Shown one piece after another: positions 17,006-27,789 of a DNA stretch of 64,000 nucleotides (position 1 is its first letter; each line of letters opens with the position of its first letter). The notes under the pieces were generated by a model. That model did no database searches, had not been told where the DNA came from, and saw nothing but the letters and a program-made list of their open reading frames with translations. This DNA is from Conyzicola nivalis (lineage in GTDB: Bacteria; Actinomycetota; Actinomycetes; Actinomycetales; Microbacteriaceae). The position numbers and the translations under genes were made by a program. The stretch spans positions 248,001 to 312,000 of the forward strand of contig NZ_BMGB01000002.1 of assembly GCF_014639655.1 (NCBI RefSeq), written 5' to 3'.

Positions 17006-17659
17006 TTACGCCGAGGGCACGTGCCAGTCGCCGGTCGCGAGGTACTGGACCTTCTTGGCGATCGACACCGCATGGTCGGCGAAGCGCTCGTGGTAGCGCG
17101 AGGCGAGGGTCGCGTCGACGGTGTCGACCGCTGCACCCTTCCAGGTCTCGCCGAGCACCTTGTCGAACACGCTGAGGTGCAGCGCGTCGATGCGGTCGTC
17201 GTCGTTGCGGATCTCTTCGGCCAGACGCGTGTCCTCGGTCGTGAGCAGCTCGACGAGCTTGTTGGCGATGGCGACGTCGAGCGCGCCCAGTTCGCTGAAG
17301 GTTCCGCGCAGGCTCTTCGGAACGACCTTGTCGGGGAAGCGGTAGCGCGCGAGCTGCGCGATGTGCTCCGACATGTCGCCCATGCGCTCGAGCGACGCCG
17401 AGATGCGCAGGGCGCTCACGACGATGCGCAGGTCGCGGGCGACCGGCTGCTGGCGGGCCAGGATGTTGATGGCGAGCTCGTCGAGCTCGAGGGCGGCGAC
17501 GTCGATCTTCTCGTCGTCGGCGATGACGGTCTCCGCGAGGGAGACGTTGGAGTCGTTGAACGCCCGGGTGGCGTTGTCGATCGATACCGCGACCAGGGTC
17601 GCAATCTCGACGAGGCGCTCCTGTACTTCTCGGAGCTCCTGCTGGAATACCTCGCGCAC
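17006..17659 (-). CDS. phoU: Phosphate signalling protein PhoU
   Basis: A 217-residue all-helical protein with the two PhoU repeats; the first contains ETVIADDEKIDVAALELDE and DLRIVVSALRISASLERMGD, the second DDRIDALHLSVF and HERFADHAVSIAKKVQ. These hold the conserved metal-binding acidic clusters. PhoU represses phosphate-starvation signalling when Pst is saturated, by acting between the transporter and the SenX3-type kinase. It is divergent from senX3-regX3, with PHO-box-like repeats in the shared promoter space, so feedback control is likely. Confidence 0.95.
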   Translation of the reverse strand: MREVFQQELREVQERLVEIATLVAVSIDNATRAFNDSNVSLAETVIADDEKIDVAALELDELAINILARQQPVARDLRIVVSALRISASLERMGDMSEHIAQLARYRFPDKVVPKSLRGTFSELGALDVAIANKLVELLTTEDTRLAEEIRNDDDRIDALHLSVFDKVLGETWKGAAVDTVDATLASRYHERFADHAVSIAKKVQYLATGDWHVPSA

Positions 17660-17720
17660 GTTTTCGTCCCTTTCGGTGTGGACATAGATCGGTCCGCACA
17701 GTTCACGCCAGACTGCCCGG

Positions 17721-17753
17721 ACCAGGTGAACAACGCGTGTTGACCAGTTGAAC
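17721..17753. promoter_or_regulatory. Candidate PHO box between phoU and senX3
   Basis: Three phased 11-mers on the plus strand, ACCAGGTGAAC, AACGCGTGTTG and ACCAGTTGAAC, have near-identical first and third units 22 bases apart. On the minus strand they read GTTCAACTGGT and GTTCACCTGGT, matching the pstS and ppk sites. The site is 62 bases upstream of phoU and 72 bases upstream of senX3, so it could act on either or both. Confidence 0.6.
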
Positions 17754-17824
17754 AGTGGGCGAAGTGCAGCGCCTGTGGGGCGCAGCTGTCAGGCTGCCTT
17801 CAAGTTGTAACTAACCTAGTGCGT

Positions 17825-18976
17825 ATGGACTCCGGATGGCTGGTGCCCCTGTCGCTTGTCTTCGGTGTCATTGTCGGAGCCGGCATGGTGGCGATCATCG
17901 TCGCAGCCGCACAACGCGGTCAGCGTGCGGTCGATGTGGTCAGTTCGGCAGTTCCCGACGGTGTCGACCAGGTGATCGATGCGCTGGAGTCGGCGGGCGT
18001 CGTGCTCGATCCCTCGAACAACGTCGTCAAGGTCAGCCCGGGCGCGCTCGCCTTCGGTCTGGTCTCGCACCAGGCCCTCGTGCACGCCGAGCTGGTGAAG
18101 CTCGTCGACCGGGTGCGTCGCTCGGGCGAGTCGCTCACCGAAGAGGTGCACATCGCCCGCGGTCCGTTCGGTGACGCCAATCTCTACCTGCAGGTGCGGG
18201 TGGCCCGGCTGGGCGCGCGCTATATCCTGCTGCTCGCCGAAGACCGCACCGAGGCCTACCGCCTCGACGACGTGCGGCGCGACTTCGTGGCCAACATCAG
18301 CCACGAACTGAAGACCCCGATCGGCGCGGTCAGCCTGCTCGCCGAGGCGCTGGCCATCGCGGCCGACGACCCCGAGCAGGTGCGCAAGTTTGCGAAGCGC
18401 CTGACCAAGGAGAGCGAGCGCCTCACCCGCATCACGCAGGAGATCATCGAGCTTTCGAGGCTGCAGGCCGCTGACGCCCTCGCCAAGCCCGAGCTCGTGT
18501 CGATCGACCACGTGGTGTCGCTCGCGATCGACCAGAACCACGTGGCGGCCGACGCGAGCGCCGTGCAGCTCGTGAGCGGCGGGGACCACGGCGCCACGGT
18601 CTACGGCGACGAGGCCCTGCTCGTGGTGGCCCTGCACAACCTCATCGCCAACGCGATCCAGTACTCTCCGTCGACGTCGCGCATCGGCATCGGCGTGAGC
18701 AACACCGACGGCATCGTCGAGATCGCGGTGACCGACCAGGGCATCGGCATCCCCGAGGAAGACCTCGACCGCGTCTTCGAGCGGTTCTTCCGCATCGACC
18801 CGGCGCGCAGCAGGAACACGGGCGGCTCCGGACTGGGGCTCAGCATCGTCAAACACGTCGCCCACAACCACGGCGGCGACGTTCGCGTCTGGTCGCAGGT
18901 CGGCAACGGTTCCACGTTTACCATTCGACTGCCCGAGGCGACCGACGCCGGGGCCCGCACTGGAGAAGAAAAATGA
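17825..18976 (+). CDS. senX3: Sensor histidine kinase SenX3
   Basis: A 383-residue kinase with one membrane span at about 8-29, a PAS-like region at about 35-145, HisKA with the phosphorylated His160 in ANISHELKTP, and a HATPase domain with the N box NLIANAIQYSP, DQGIGIPEEDLDRVFERFF and GGSGLGLSIVKH. This is the SenX3 layout, the kinase that senses phosphate limitation through PhoU and Pst. The ATG at 17825 is preferred because TAACCT ends seven bases before it; a GTG at 17819 is also in frame. It overlaps regX3 by ATGA. Confidence 0.92.
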   Translation: MDSGWLVPLSLVFGVIVGAGMVAIIVAAAQRGQRAVDVVSSAVPDGVDQVIDALESAGVVLDPSNNVVKVSPGALAFGLVSHQALVHAELVKLVDRVRRSGESLTEEVHIARGPFGDANLYLQVRVARLGARYILLLAEDRTEAYRLDDVRRDFVANISHELKTPIGAVSLLAEALAIAADDPEQVRKFAKRLTKESERLTRITQEIIELSRLQAADALAKPELVSIDHVVSLAIDQNHVAADASAVQLVSGGDHGATVYGDEALLVVALHNLIANAIQYSPSTSRIGIGVSNTDGIVEIAVTDQGIGIPEEDLDRVFERFFRIDPARSRNTGGSGLGLSIVKHVAHNHGGDVRVWSQVGNGSTFTIRLPEATDAGARTGEEK

Positions 18977-19653
18977 CCTCGATTCTCATCGTCGAAGACG
19001 AACAGTCTCTCAGCGAGCCGCTCGCCTACCTGCTCGAACGAGAGGGATACGAGACGACGGTCGCCGCGGACGGCGTCACCGCCGTGGCGGAGTTCGACCG
19101 CAACGGCGCCGACCTGGTGCTGCTCGACCTCATGCTGCCCGGCCTTTCCGGCACCGAGGTGTGCCGCGAGATCCGCACGCGCTCGACCGTGCCGATCATC
19201 ATGCTCACGGCCAAGGACAGCGAGATCGACATCGTCGTTGGCCTGGAGCTCGGCGCCGACGACTACGTGACGAAGCCCTATTCGACCCGCGAGCTGCTGG
19301 CCCGCATCCGCGCCGTGCTGCGCCGCCGCCTCGAGGTGGACGACGACCACGAGGCGATCCTCGAGGCCGGCTCCGTGCGTATGGACGTCGAGCGCCACAC
19401 GGTCACGGTCGACGGCACCGAGACGGCCATGCCGCTCAAGGAGTTCGAGCTGCTCGAACTGCTGCTGCGCAACTCGGGTCGTGTGCTCACCCGCGGGCAG
19501 CTCATCGACCGGGTCTGGGGCGCCGACTACTTCGGTGACACCAAGACCCTCGACGTGCACATCAAGCGCATCCGCTCACGCATCGAGAAGGTGCCGTCCG
19601 AGCCGACGATGCTCGTGACCGTTCGCGGTCTGGGTTACCGCTTCGAGGCGTAA
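18973..19653 (+). CDS. regX3: Response regulator RegX3
   Basis: A 226-residue OmpR-family regulator. The receiver domain has the acidic pocket EDE (8-10), phospho-acceptor Asp52 in LLDLMLPG and Lys101 in VTKPYS. The winged-helix domain (about 130-226) includes KEFELLELLLRNSGRVLTRGQL and KTLDVHIKRIRSRIE. With SenX3 it should activate phosphate-starvation genes, and the PHO-box-like sites in this window are its natural candidate targets. The start overlaps the senX3 stop by four bases. Confidence 0.94.
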   Translation: MTSILIVEDEQSLSEPLAYLLEREGYETTVAADGVTAVAEFDRNGADLVLLDLMLPGLSGTEVCREIRTRSTVPIIMLTAKDSEIDIVVGLELGADDYVTKPYSTRELLARIRAVLRRRLEVDDDHEAILEAGSVRMDVERHTVTVDGTETAMPLKEFELLELLLRNSGRVLTRGQLIDRVWGADYFGDTKTLDVHIKRIRSRIEKVPSEPTMLVTVRGLGYRFEA

Positions 19654-19660
19654 CCCCACG

Positions 19661-19704
19661 CACAAAAGAGGTGCGGATGCCGCGGCATCCGCACCTCTTT
19701 TGTG
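19661..19704. terminator. 44-bp perfect palindrome, bidirectional terminator
   Basis: The two 22-base arms (19661-19682 and 19683-19704) are exact reverse complements with no spacer; the stem has a GC-rich centre and A4/T4 tracts near its ends (CACAAAAGAGG, CCTCTTTTGTG). It begins eight bases after regX3 and ends four bases before the stop of the convergent lipoprotein gene, so it serves both. Confidence 0.88.
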
Positions 19705-19707
19705 TCG

Positions 19708-20241
19708 TTATTCGGCCGCGGGTGTGCTCGTCGGTGACGGCGTGCCCGTGGGCTCGGCCGTCGGGGTGCTCGTGGGTTCGGTCGGCACGAGGGTCGAGTA
19801 CTCGCCGAGGCTGCCGTCGAACACGGGAACCAGCAGTTCTTTGCCCGGGGTGTCGCCGTACTGCGCGTAGAGCGGCATGAGGCCGCCGATCTCGACGTCG
19901 GCGTCGGTGAGGATCACGGAGTCTTCGTCGGGCTGACCGAACGACTTCGAGGAGTTGCCGGCCACGTAGAGCTGCTCTTCGCCCGCGCCGTCGTTGTACT
20001 GGAAGCTGACGAAGATGCCCTCGTCGCTGGTGTTGTTCGCGGTCAGCACGAGGTTGACGGTCTCGCCGTCCTCCGAGATCGCGAGCACGTTTCGCAGCTC
20101 GATGTCGCCGAGGTTCGCGGCGGTGCCGTCGCTGGGCTCGTACTGGATCAGCGTCGCCTTCTCGGAGAAGAGCGAGCAACCGGTCGTGCCAAGAAGCAGG
20201 CCGCCGATGAGGATGGCGGATGCCGCGCCGCGAGCAATCAC
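19708..20241 (-). CDS. Secreted lipoprotein of unknown function
   Basis: A 177-residue protein with a lipoprotein signal: a hydrophobic core (AILIGGLLLG) and the lipobox TTGC. The mature domain resembles an immunoglobulin-like or DUF4352-type beta sandwich only loosely (RNVLAISEDGETVNLVLTANN), and the C-terminus is a Pro/Thr/Ser-rich tail that could span the cell wall. I do not assign a family. GTG 20241 is chosen for its GGAGG ribosome site and compact signal peptide; the frame extends 32 codons further without support. Confidence 0.75.
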   Translation of the reverse strand: MIARGAASAILIGGLLLGTTGCSLFSEKATLIQYEPSDGTAANLGDIELRNVLAISEDGETVNLVLTANNTSDEGIFVSFQYNDGAGEEQLYVAGNSSKSFGQPDEDSVILTDADVEIGGLMPLYAQYGDTPGKELLVPVFDGSLGEYSTLVPTEPTSTPTAEPTGTPSPTSTPAAE

Positions 20242-20340
20242 TGGAGCCTCCAGTACAGAGAAAAGTTTGACCAGAACCGCATGGCTCTGCTGAAGCTTCA
20301 GTTTAGCGAGACGCGGTCGCAAAGCCCGGTAAGGCAAGCC

Positions 20341-20394
20341 TTACTCAGAGGCCATTATGGTAAACTCGACTCTTGCTGAAAGGACCAGAACCCC
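20341..20394 (+). promoter_or_regulatory. carD promoter and ribosome-binding site
   Basis: TAAACT at 20361-20366 is a good -10 hexamer and AAAGGACC at 20379-20386 is a Shine-Dalgarno placed eight bases before the ATG, so unlike many neighbours carD has a short leader. Confidence 0.55.
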
Positions 20395-20892
20395 ATGCTG
20401 TTTGAGGTCGGCGAGACTGTCGTTTATCCCCATCACGGTGCCGCAACGATCACCGAGGTCAAGACCCGGGTGATCAAGGGCGTCGACAAGCTGTACCTCA
20501 CACTTCGGGTCGCACAGGGCGATCTGGTCATCGAAGTCCCCGCCGAGAACGTCGACCTGGTGGGTGTGCGGGACGTCATCGGGCGCGAGGGAGTCGACCG
20601 GGTCTTCGACGTGCTGCGCGCCGCGTTCACCGAAGAGCCGACTAACTGGTCACGCCGGTACAAGGCTAATCTCGAGAAGCTCGCCACCGGCGACGTGATC
20701 AAGGTGGCCGAGGTCGTGCGCGACCTGTGGCGCCGCGACCAAGACAAGGGTCTCTCCGCCGGCGAGAAGAGCATGCTCGCCAAGGCCCGCCAGATACTCG
20801 TCTCCGAGCTCGCGCTCGCCGAGAAGACCGACGAAGAAAAGGCATCAACCATGCTCGACGAAGTTCTGGCCTCAGACGCTGTGGCCTCCTAA
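20395..20892 (+). CDS. carD: CarD-family transcriptional regulator
   Basis: A 165-residue RNA polymerase-binding protein. The N-terminal RNAP-interaction domain (1-60) starts [19 protein letters not shown], the usual CarD opening, and the C-terminal helical DNA-binding domain includes [12 protein letters not shown] with the conserved Trp that stabilises the open promoter complex. CarD is essential in mycobacteria and regulates rRNA transcription. The following order carD-ispD/F-cysS-rlmB matches the mycobacterial locus. It overlaps no neighbour; ispDF begins nine bases later, so they are probably co-transcribed. Confidence 0.95.
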   Translation: MLFEVGETVVYPHHGAATITEVKTRVIKGVDKLYLTLRVAQGDLVIEVPAENVDLVGVRDVIGREGVDRVFDVLRAAFTEEPTNWSRRYKANLEKLATGDVIKVAEVVRDLWRRDQDKGLSAGEKSMLAKARQILVSELALAEKTDEEKASTMLDEVLASDAVAS

Positions 20893-20901
20893 ATCGCGCC
20901 C

Positions 20902-22071
20902 GTGACCGGCTCGACCGTCGCAATCATCGTGGTTGCCGCGGGGAGCGGAACCCGCCTCGGCGCCGCCGAACCGAAGGCACTCGTGACCGTCGGCGGCCAG
21001 ACGATCCTCGAGCACGCGCTCTCCCGCGTCTTCGACATGACGGATGCCGCGCAGGTCGTCGTCGTGGCGCCGGCCAACCGGCTCGACGATGCCCGCGCCC
21101 TCGCGACCCGCGTCGCGGGTGCTGCGACCGACCACGTCACCGTCGTAGCCGGGGGAGACACGCGCCAGCAGTCCGTCTCCGCCGGTCTCGCGGTGCTCGA
21201 GCCGGGCGTCGAGGTCGTGCTCGTGCACGACTCCGCGCGCGCGTTCACCCCCGCCGCCCAGTTCGAGGCCGTGATCGCCGCGGTGCGCGCCACCGGCGGC
21301 GGCGTCATCCCCGGACTCGCGGTGGCCGACACGATCAAGCAGCTCGACTGGACCGGCGCCGTCGAGCGCACCGTCGACCGCTCGCAGCTCGTCGCCGTGC
21401 AGACGCCGCAGGGCTTCCCGCGCGACGGCCTGCTCGGCGCCTACGCGTCGGCGGCCGAGGACTACACCGACGACGCCGCCGTATTCGCGGCGGCCGGCCT
21501 GCCGGTGACCGTCGTCGACGGCGACCCGCTCGCGTTCAAGATCACCACCCCGTGGGACCTGCGCCGCGCCGAATCGATCCTCGGGGAGTCGGCCGCGACG
21601 GGTGGCACGCTGCGCACCGGCGTCGGCATCGACGTTCACGGTTTCGACCCCGACCAGCCGTTGTGGCTCGGTGGCCTGCACTGGCCGGGGGAGCCCGGCC
21701 TCGCCGGTCACAGCGACGGCGACGCCGTGGCGCATGCCGTGTGCGACGCCCTGCTGTCGGCGGCCGGACTCGGTGACATCGGCGGTAATTTTGGCACCGA
21801 CGATCCACGGTTCGCCGGGGCGCACGGCGACGTGTTCGTGTGCGCGACCGTGCGGCTCGTCATCGAGGCGGGATTCGCCGTTGAGAACGTCGCGGTGCAG
21901 ATCGTCGGCAACCGTCCGAAGGTCGCGCCCCGTCGCATCCTGATCGAACAGCGCATGAGCGACCTCGTCGGCGCTCCCGTCAGCGTTTCGGCCACGACCA
22001 CCGACGGCCTCGGCTTCACCGGCCGAGGCGAGGGCGTCACGGCGATCGCCACCGCCCTATTGCGCCGCTAG
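20902..22071 (+). CDS. ispDF: Bifunctional IspD/IspF fusion of the MEP isoprenoid pathway
   Basis: A 389-residue fusion. Residues 1-225 are IspD (MEP cytidylyltransferase), with the nucleotide-binding loop [11 protein letters not shown] and the [10 protein letters not shown] motif. Residues about 232-389 are IspF (MECDP synthase), with the metal-binding D-x-H in GVGIDVHGF and [16 protein letters not shown], then [11 protein letters not shown]. The enzymes catalyse steps three and five of the MEP pathway, so the fused order skips IspE. GTG start. Oddity: the last ten codons are part of a 44-bp tandem repeat running past the stop. Confidence 0.94.
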   Translation: MTGSTVAIIVVAAGSGTRLGAAEPKALVTVGGQTILEHALSRVFDMTDAAQVVVVAPANRLDDARALATRVAGAATDHVTVVAGGDTRQQSVSAGLAVLEPGVEVVLVHDSARAFTPAAQFEAVIAAVRATGGGVIPGLAVADTIKQLDWTGAVERTVDRSQLVAVQTPQGFPRDGLLGAYASAAEDYTDDAAVFAAAGLPVTVVDGDPLAFKITTPWDLRRAESILGESAATGGTLRTGVGIDVHGFDPDQPLWLGGLHWPGEPGLAGHSDGDAVAHAVCDALLSAAGLGDIGGNFGTDDPRFAGAHGDVFVCATVRLVIEAGFAVENVAVQIVGNRPKVAPRRILIEQRMSDLVGAPVSVSATTTDGLGFTGRGEGVTAIATALLRR

Positions 22072-22159
22072 CGCGGTTGCGCGGCGCGATCGCCACCGCC
22101 CTATTGCGCCGCTAGCGCGGTTGCGCGGCGCGATCGCCACCGCCCTATTGCGCCGCTAG
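22042..22159 (+). repeat. 44-bp tandem repeat (2.7 copies) across the ispDF stop codon
   Basis: Copies start at 22042, 22086 and 22130 (the last one partial, 30 bases). Each begins GCGATCGCCACCGCCCTATT and includes the CGCTAG that ends ispDF. The first copy encodes the real C-terminus AIATALLRR; the others are non-coding duplicates that also multiply the stop codon. This looks like a recent slippage or duplication event. Confidence 0.92.
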
Positions 22160-22161
22160 TA

Positions 22162-22186
22162 CACGCGCGCCGATAAACTGGCGCGC

Positions 22187-22189
<3 letters not shown>
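22162..22189 (+). promoter_or_regulatory. cysS promoter embedded in a hairpin
   Basis: Perfect 10-bp arms CACGCGCGCC (22162-22171) and GGCGCGCGTG (22180-22189) flank GATAAACT. The loop holds a -10 hexamer TAAACT (22174-22179), and the second arm ends in the GTG start codon of cysS, seven bases after the hexamer, implying a leaderless transcript. Confidence 0.65.
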
Positions 22190-23613
<1,424 letters not shown>

Positions 23614-23617
<4 letters not shown>

Positions 23618-24639
23618 AGAATCCAGGTAACAAGTCGCGCGCAGGCGCCGTACGCAAGACCAGCACGGGCAAGCAGGTCGGCTCGGGCGGCCAGGGTCGA
23701 CAGGCCCTCGAGGGCAAGAAGCCGACGCCCAAGGCGGAGGACCGTCCGTACCACCCCGCCGGCAAGCGCAAGGCGGCGAACGAGCGCTTCGAGGCGTCCG
23801 GCGGCCGTCGACCCGCCCGCGGCAAAGAGGCTCCCGGCGCCGAACAGCGCCCCCAGCAGCAGCGACGCGCCAAGTCGAGCGACGAGATCGAGGTCGTGAC
23901 CGGCCGCAACTCGGTGCTCGAGGCCCTGCGCGCCAACATCCCCGCACAGACCCTCTACATGGCCACGCGCATCGAGTACGACGACCGCGTGAAGGAGGTC
24001 GTCAAGATCGCGACGACCCGTGGCATCCCGATTCTCGAGGTCATGCGCCCAGAGCTCGACCGCCTCGCTGGCTTCGACTCGGTGCACCAGGGCCTTGCCC
24101 TCAAGGTGCCGCCGTACGAGTACGCGCACCCCATGGAGCTGCTCGAGAAGATCGAGAAGTCGGGCCGCGTGCCACTGCTCGTCGCCCTCGACGGCATCAC
24201 CGACCCACGCAACCTCGGCGCCATCATCCGTTCGGTCGCCGCGTTCGGCGGTCACGGCGTGATCGTGCCGCAGCGTCGTTCGGTCGGCCTCACCGCCTCG
24301 GCGTGGAAGACCTCCGCCGGAGCCGCGGCCCGCACGCCCGTCGCCATGGCCACCAATCTCACCGCGACGATCAAGGCGTACAAAGAGGCTGGCGTGTTCG
24401 TGCTCGGCCTCGCCGGAGACGGCGACGTGTCGCTGCCCGACCTGCAGCTCGCCAAGGAGCCGGTGTTGCTCGTGATCGGCAGCGAGGGCAAAGGCCTGTC
24501 GCGCCTCGTCACCGACAACTGCGACGCGATCGTGTCGATCCCGATCAACGCGTCGACCGAGTCGCTGAACGCCGGCATCGCCGCGTCGGTCGCGCTCTAC
24601 GAGGTCAGCCGCCTGCGCGCGGCGGCGAAGAAGAAGTAA
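23614..24639 (+). CDS. rlmB: 23S rRNA (guanosine-2'-O-)-methyltransferase RlmB
   Basis: A 341-residue SpoU/TrmH-family enzyme. The first 90 or so residues are basic, Gly/Lys-rich and presumably disordered (an actinobacterial trait). The substrate-binding domain starts at EVVTGRNSVLEALRA, and the knotted SAM-binding domain carries the three motifs NLGAIIRSVAAFGG, LLVIGSEGKGLS and PINASTESLNAGIAASV. The enzyme likely methylates the ribose of a conserved 23S guanosine. The GTG start overlaps the cysS stop. Gene order after cysS matches mycobacteria. Confidence 0.92.
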
Positions 24640-24650
24640 CGCCTCGGCCG

Positions 24651-25084
24651 GGGCGGCGGGCCGGGTTCGTGATTCAGGATGATTCGGGGCGCCGGTATCA
24701 GGCTGCGGCGTGATTGCGCGGGCGGGTCCGGCGGCGCGGGTGATGCGTCCTGAATGACGAACGCCGATCGCGCAACTCAGGCTGGATGTGTGAGGTGAGC
24801 CGGGGTGCCGCGCCGACGCGCGGGCGCCGCCGCGGCATCCGCTTTTCTGCGTGAGTTGCGAGACGGGGCGGCGGGCCGGGTTCGTGATTCAGGATGATTC
24901 GGGGCGCCGGTACCGGGCTCCGGCGTGATTGCGCGGGCGGGTCCGGCGGCGCGGGTGATGCGTCCTGAATGACGAACGCCGATCGCGCAACTCAGGCTGG
25001 TTGTCTTGGGCGAGCCGGGGTGCCGCGCCGACGCGCGGGTGGCGCCGCGGCATCCGCGTTTCTGCCTGAGTTGCGAGACGGGGC
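24651..25084. repeat. Tandem pair of 215-bp composite palindromic repeats (A-B-A-B)
   Basis: Two direct copies of a 215-bp unit, with an offset that is exact at every landmark checked, fill the 453-base space between the convergent rlmB and DUF4032 genes. Each unit contains module A (24666-24761; 24881-24976), bounded by TTCGTGATTCAGGA and TCCTGAATGACGAA, and module B (24771-24860; 24986-25075), bounded by CGCAACTCAGGC and GCSTGAGTTGCG. Copy one has a substitution (GCGTGAGTTGCG) breaking its right B arm. The modules are the reverse complement of those at 2038-2335. No coding frame is supported. Confidence 0.9.
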
Positions 25085-25092
25085 CGGCGCGG

Positions 25093-26367
25093 TCAGACCG
25101 TCGAACGCCAGTCGTCGGCGGCCACGTCGACCGGCAGGGTGATCGCGCCGGTGGGCGGGTCGATCACGGTGGCCTCGTCGCGGCGGTGACGAAGCACGTT
25201 GTCGACGTAGCTCGACACGGCCTCGGCGAGCGGGATGTCGCGGCTCTCGTTCTGCGCCATGTACCAGCGGTGGTCGAGCAGCTGGTGGAAGATCTCGGCG
25301 GGTTCGAGCCGTCCGCGCAGTTCACGCGGGATCGCCCGGATCACGGGCTCGAACACGCGCTGCGCCCACTCGTGCGCCACGACCTCCTCGTCGAGGTTCT
25401 GCTTGCCGAAGCTCGCGGTGTACGAGTCGAGGTCGTTGAGCAGTCGGCGCGCCTGGTTCTCCTGCGCGTCGAGTCCGGTGAGGCGCAGCAGTCGCCGCGA
25501 GTGGTGGCCGGCGTCGACCACCTTCGGCTGGATGCGCACCTTCGTGCCGGTCTCGTCGGTCTTGATCGCCAGCTCTTCGATGTCGAAGCCGAGGTCGTTG
25601 AGGCGCTGCACGCGGTCGTTGATGCGCCAGCGCTCGGAGGAGTCGAACTGCTCGGAGCCGGTGAGCTCTTTCCACAGCGTGCGGTACTGGGCGACGATTC
25701 CGTCGCTGATCGCGATCGGGTCGACCTCTTCGGCCATCTTGCCGCCGGCCTGCAGGTCGAACAGCTCGCCGGCGATGTTGACGCGGGCGATCTCGAGGTC
25801 GTTCTCGCGCTGCCCGTTGGAGAGGCCGTCGTAGAGCTGGCCGGTCTCGGCGTCGACGAGGTAGGCGGCGAACGCGCCGGCGTCGCGGCGGAAGAGGGTG
25901 TTCGAGAGCGACACGTCGCCCCAGAAGAAGCCGACGACGTGCAGGCGCACGAGCAGCACCGCGAGGGCGTCGACGAGGCGGGTCGCGGTGTCGGGGCGCA
26001 GGGTCTGCGAGAAGAGGGCGCGGTAGGGGAGCGAGAACTTGAGGTGGCGCGTGACCAAGGATGATTCGAGGGCTTCGCCCGCGGTCGTCGTGCGGTTGGT
26101 GATGACGGCGATCGGGTCGACGCAGGGGATGTCGAGCCGCTGCAGGGTGCGCAGCATGTCGTACTCCTTGCGCGCCAGCTCGGCCGAGGTCTCCTTGATC
26201 GCGACGACGTAACCGCTCAGGTGCACGAACCGCACCAGGTGGCGTGAGATTCCCTTCGGGAGCGCCGCGATCGTGTCATCCGGCCACACCTCGAGGGGGA
26301 GACTCCAGGGGAGGTCGAGCAGGGCGGGATCGACCGTCGCCGCGGTGATGTTCAGTGAGCCACTCAT
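25093..26367 (-). CDS. DUF4032 domain protein (kinase-like fold)
   Basis: A 424-residue cytoplasmic protein conserved across actinobacteria as DUF4032. The middle has a lipopolysaccharide-kinase-like pattern: YVVAIKETSAELARKEYDML (possible lysine and glutamate of an ATP site) and FFWGDVSLSNTLF followed by YLVDAETG (catalytic-loop-like D/N and metal-binding D). The C-terminal half is the DUF4032 domain proper. Substrate and activity are unknown. A ribosome site AAAGGAG precedes the ATG. It lies downstream of the UgpC-type ATPase on the same strand, a pairing I believe is common in this group. Confidence 0.75.
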   Translation of the reverse strand: MSGSLNITAATVDPALLDLPWSLPLEVWPDDTIAALPKGISRHLVRFVHLSGYVVAIKETSAELARKEYDMLRTLQRLDIPCVDPIAVITNRTTTAGEALESSLVTRHLKFSLPYRALFSQTLRPDTATRLVDALAVLLVRLHVVGFFWGDVSLSNTLFRRDAGAFAAYLVDAETGQLYDGLSNGQRENDLEIARVNIAGELFDLQAGGKMAEEVDPIAISDGIVAQYRTLWKELTGSEQFDSSERWRINDRVQRLNDLGFDIEELAIKTDETGTKVRIQPKVVDAGHHSRRLLRLTGLDAQENQARRLLNDLDSYTASFGKQNLDEEVVAHEWAQRVFEPVIRAIPRELRGRLEPAEIFHQLLDHRWYMAQNESRDIPLAEAVSSYVDNVLRHRRDEATVIDPPTGAITLPVDVAADDWRSTV

Positions 26368-26393
26368 ACCGAGAATTCTCCTTTAAATGCTGA

Positions 26394-26461
26394 TCGAGTA
26401 GCGCGAAGCGCGTATCGAGATCCGGGTGGGGGTCTCGATACGCGGCTTCGCCGCTACTCGA
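26394..26461. repeat. REP-like inverted repeat (TCTCGATACGCG type)
   Basis: Arms 26394-26420 (TCGAGTAGCGCGAAGCGCG...) and 26433-26461 are inverted copies with two single-base indels around a 12-base GC-rich centre. The words TCTCGATACGC and CTACTCGA are those of a very common dispersed hairpin in Microbacteriaceae genomes. It separates the ugpC gene from the downstream DUF4032 gene. Confidence 0.8.
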
Positions 26462-26475
26462 CCGGCGTACAACGA

Positions 26476-27576
<1,101 letters not shown>

Positions 27577-27789
27577 GACTAGTAATGCTCCTTCACCGGC
27601 AGGTACGTGCCGGACGATCCGAGTGAATGGACAGCGACTAGACGTCGCCACAGTCATTATTGCACTTTCACGCGTTCAGCCGTCGTTTGGGCGATTCCCA
27701 GAGTCCGCTCCTAAGATCAAACAGTCCATGGCATTGTGCTGTCCCGGCACGGACATTTCTCCCCAACTTCTGGTTTCAGCGAGGTTCTT
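27577..27789. promoter_or_regulatory. Divergent promoter space between ugpC and the DsbA-like gene
   Basis: This 213-base spacer is noticeably more A/T-rich than its surroundings. It should hold promoters for both genes, but apart from the two ribosome sites at its ends I see no operator I can name. Confidence 0.4.
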
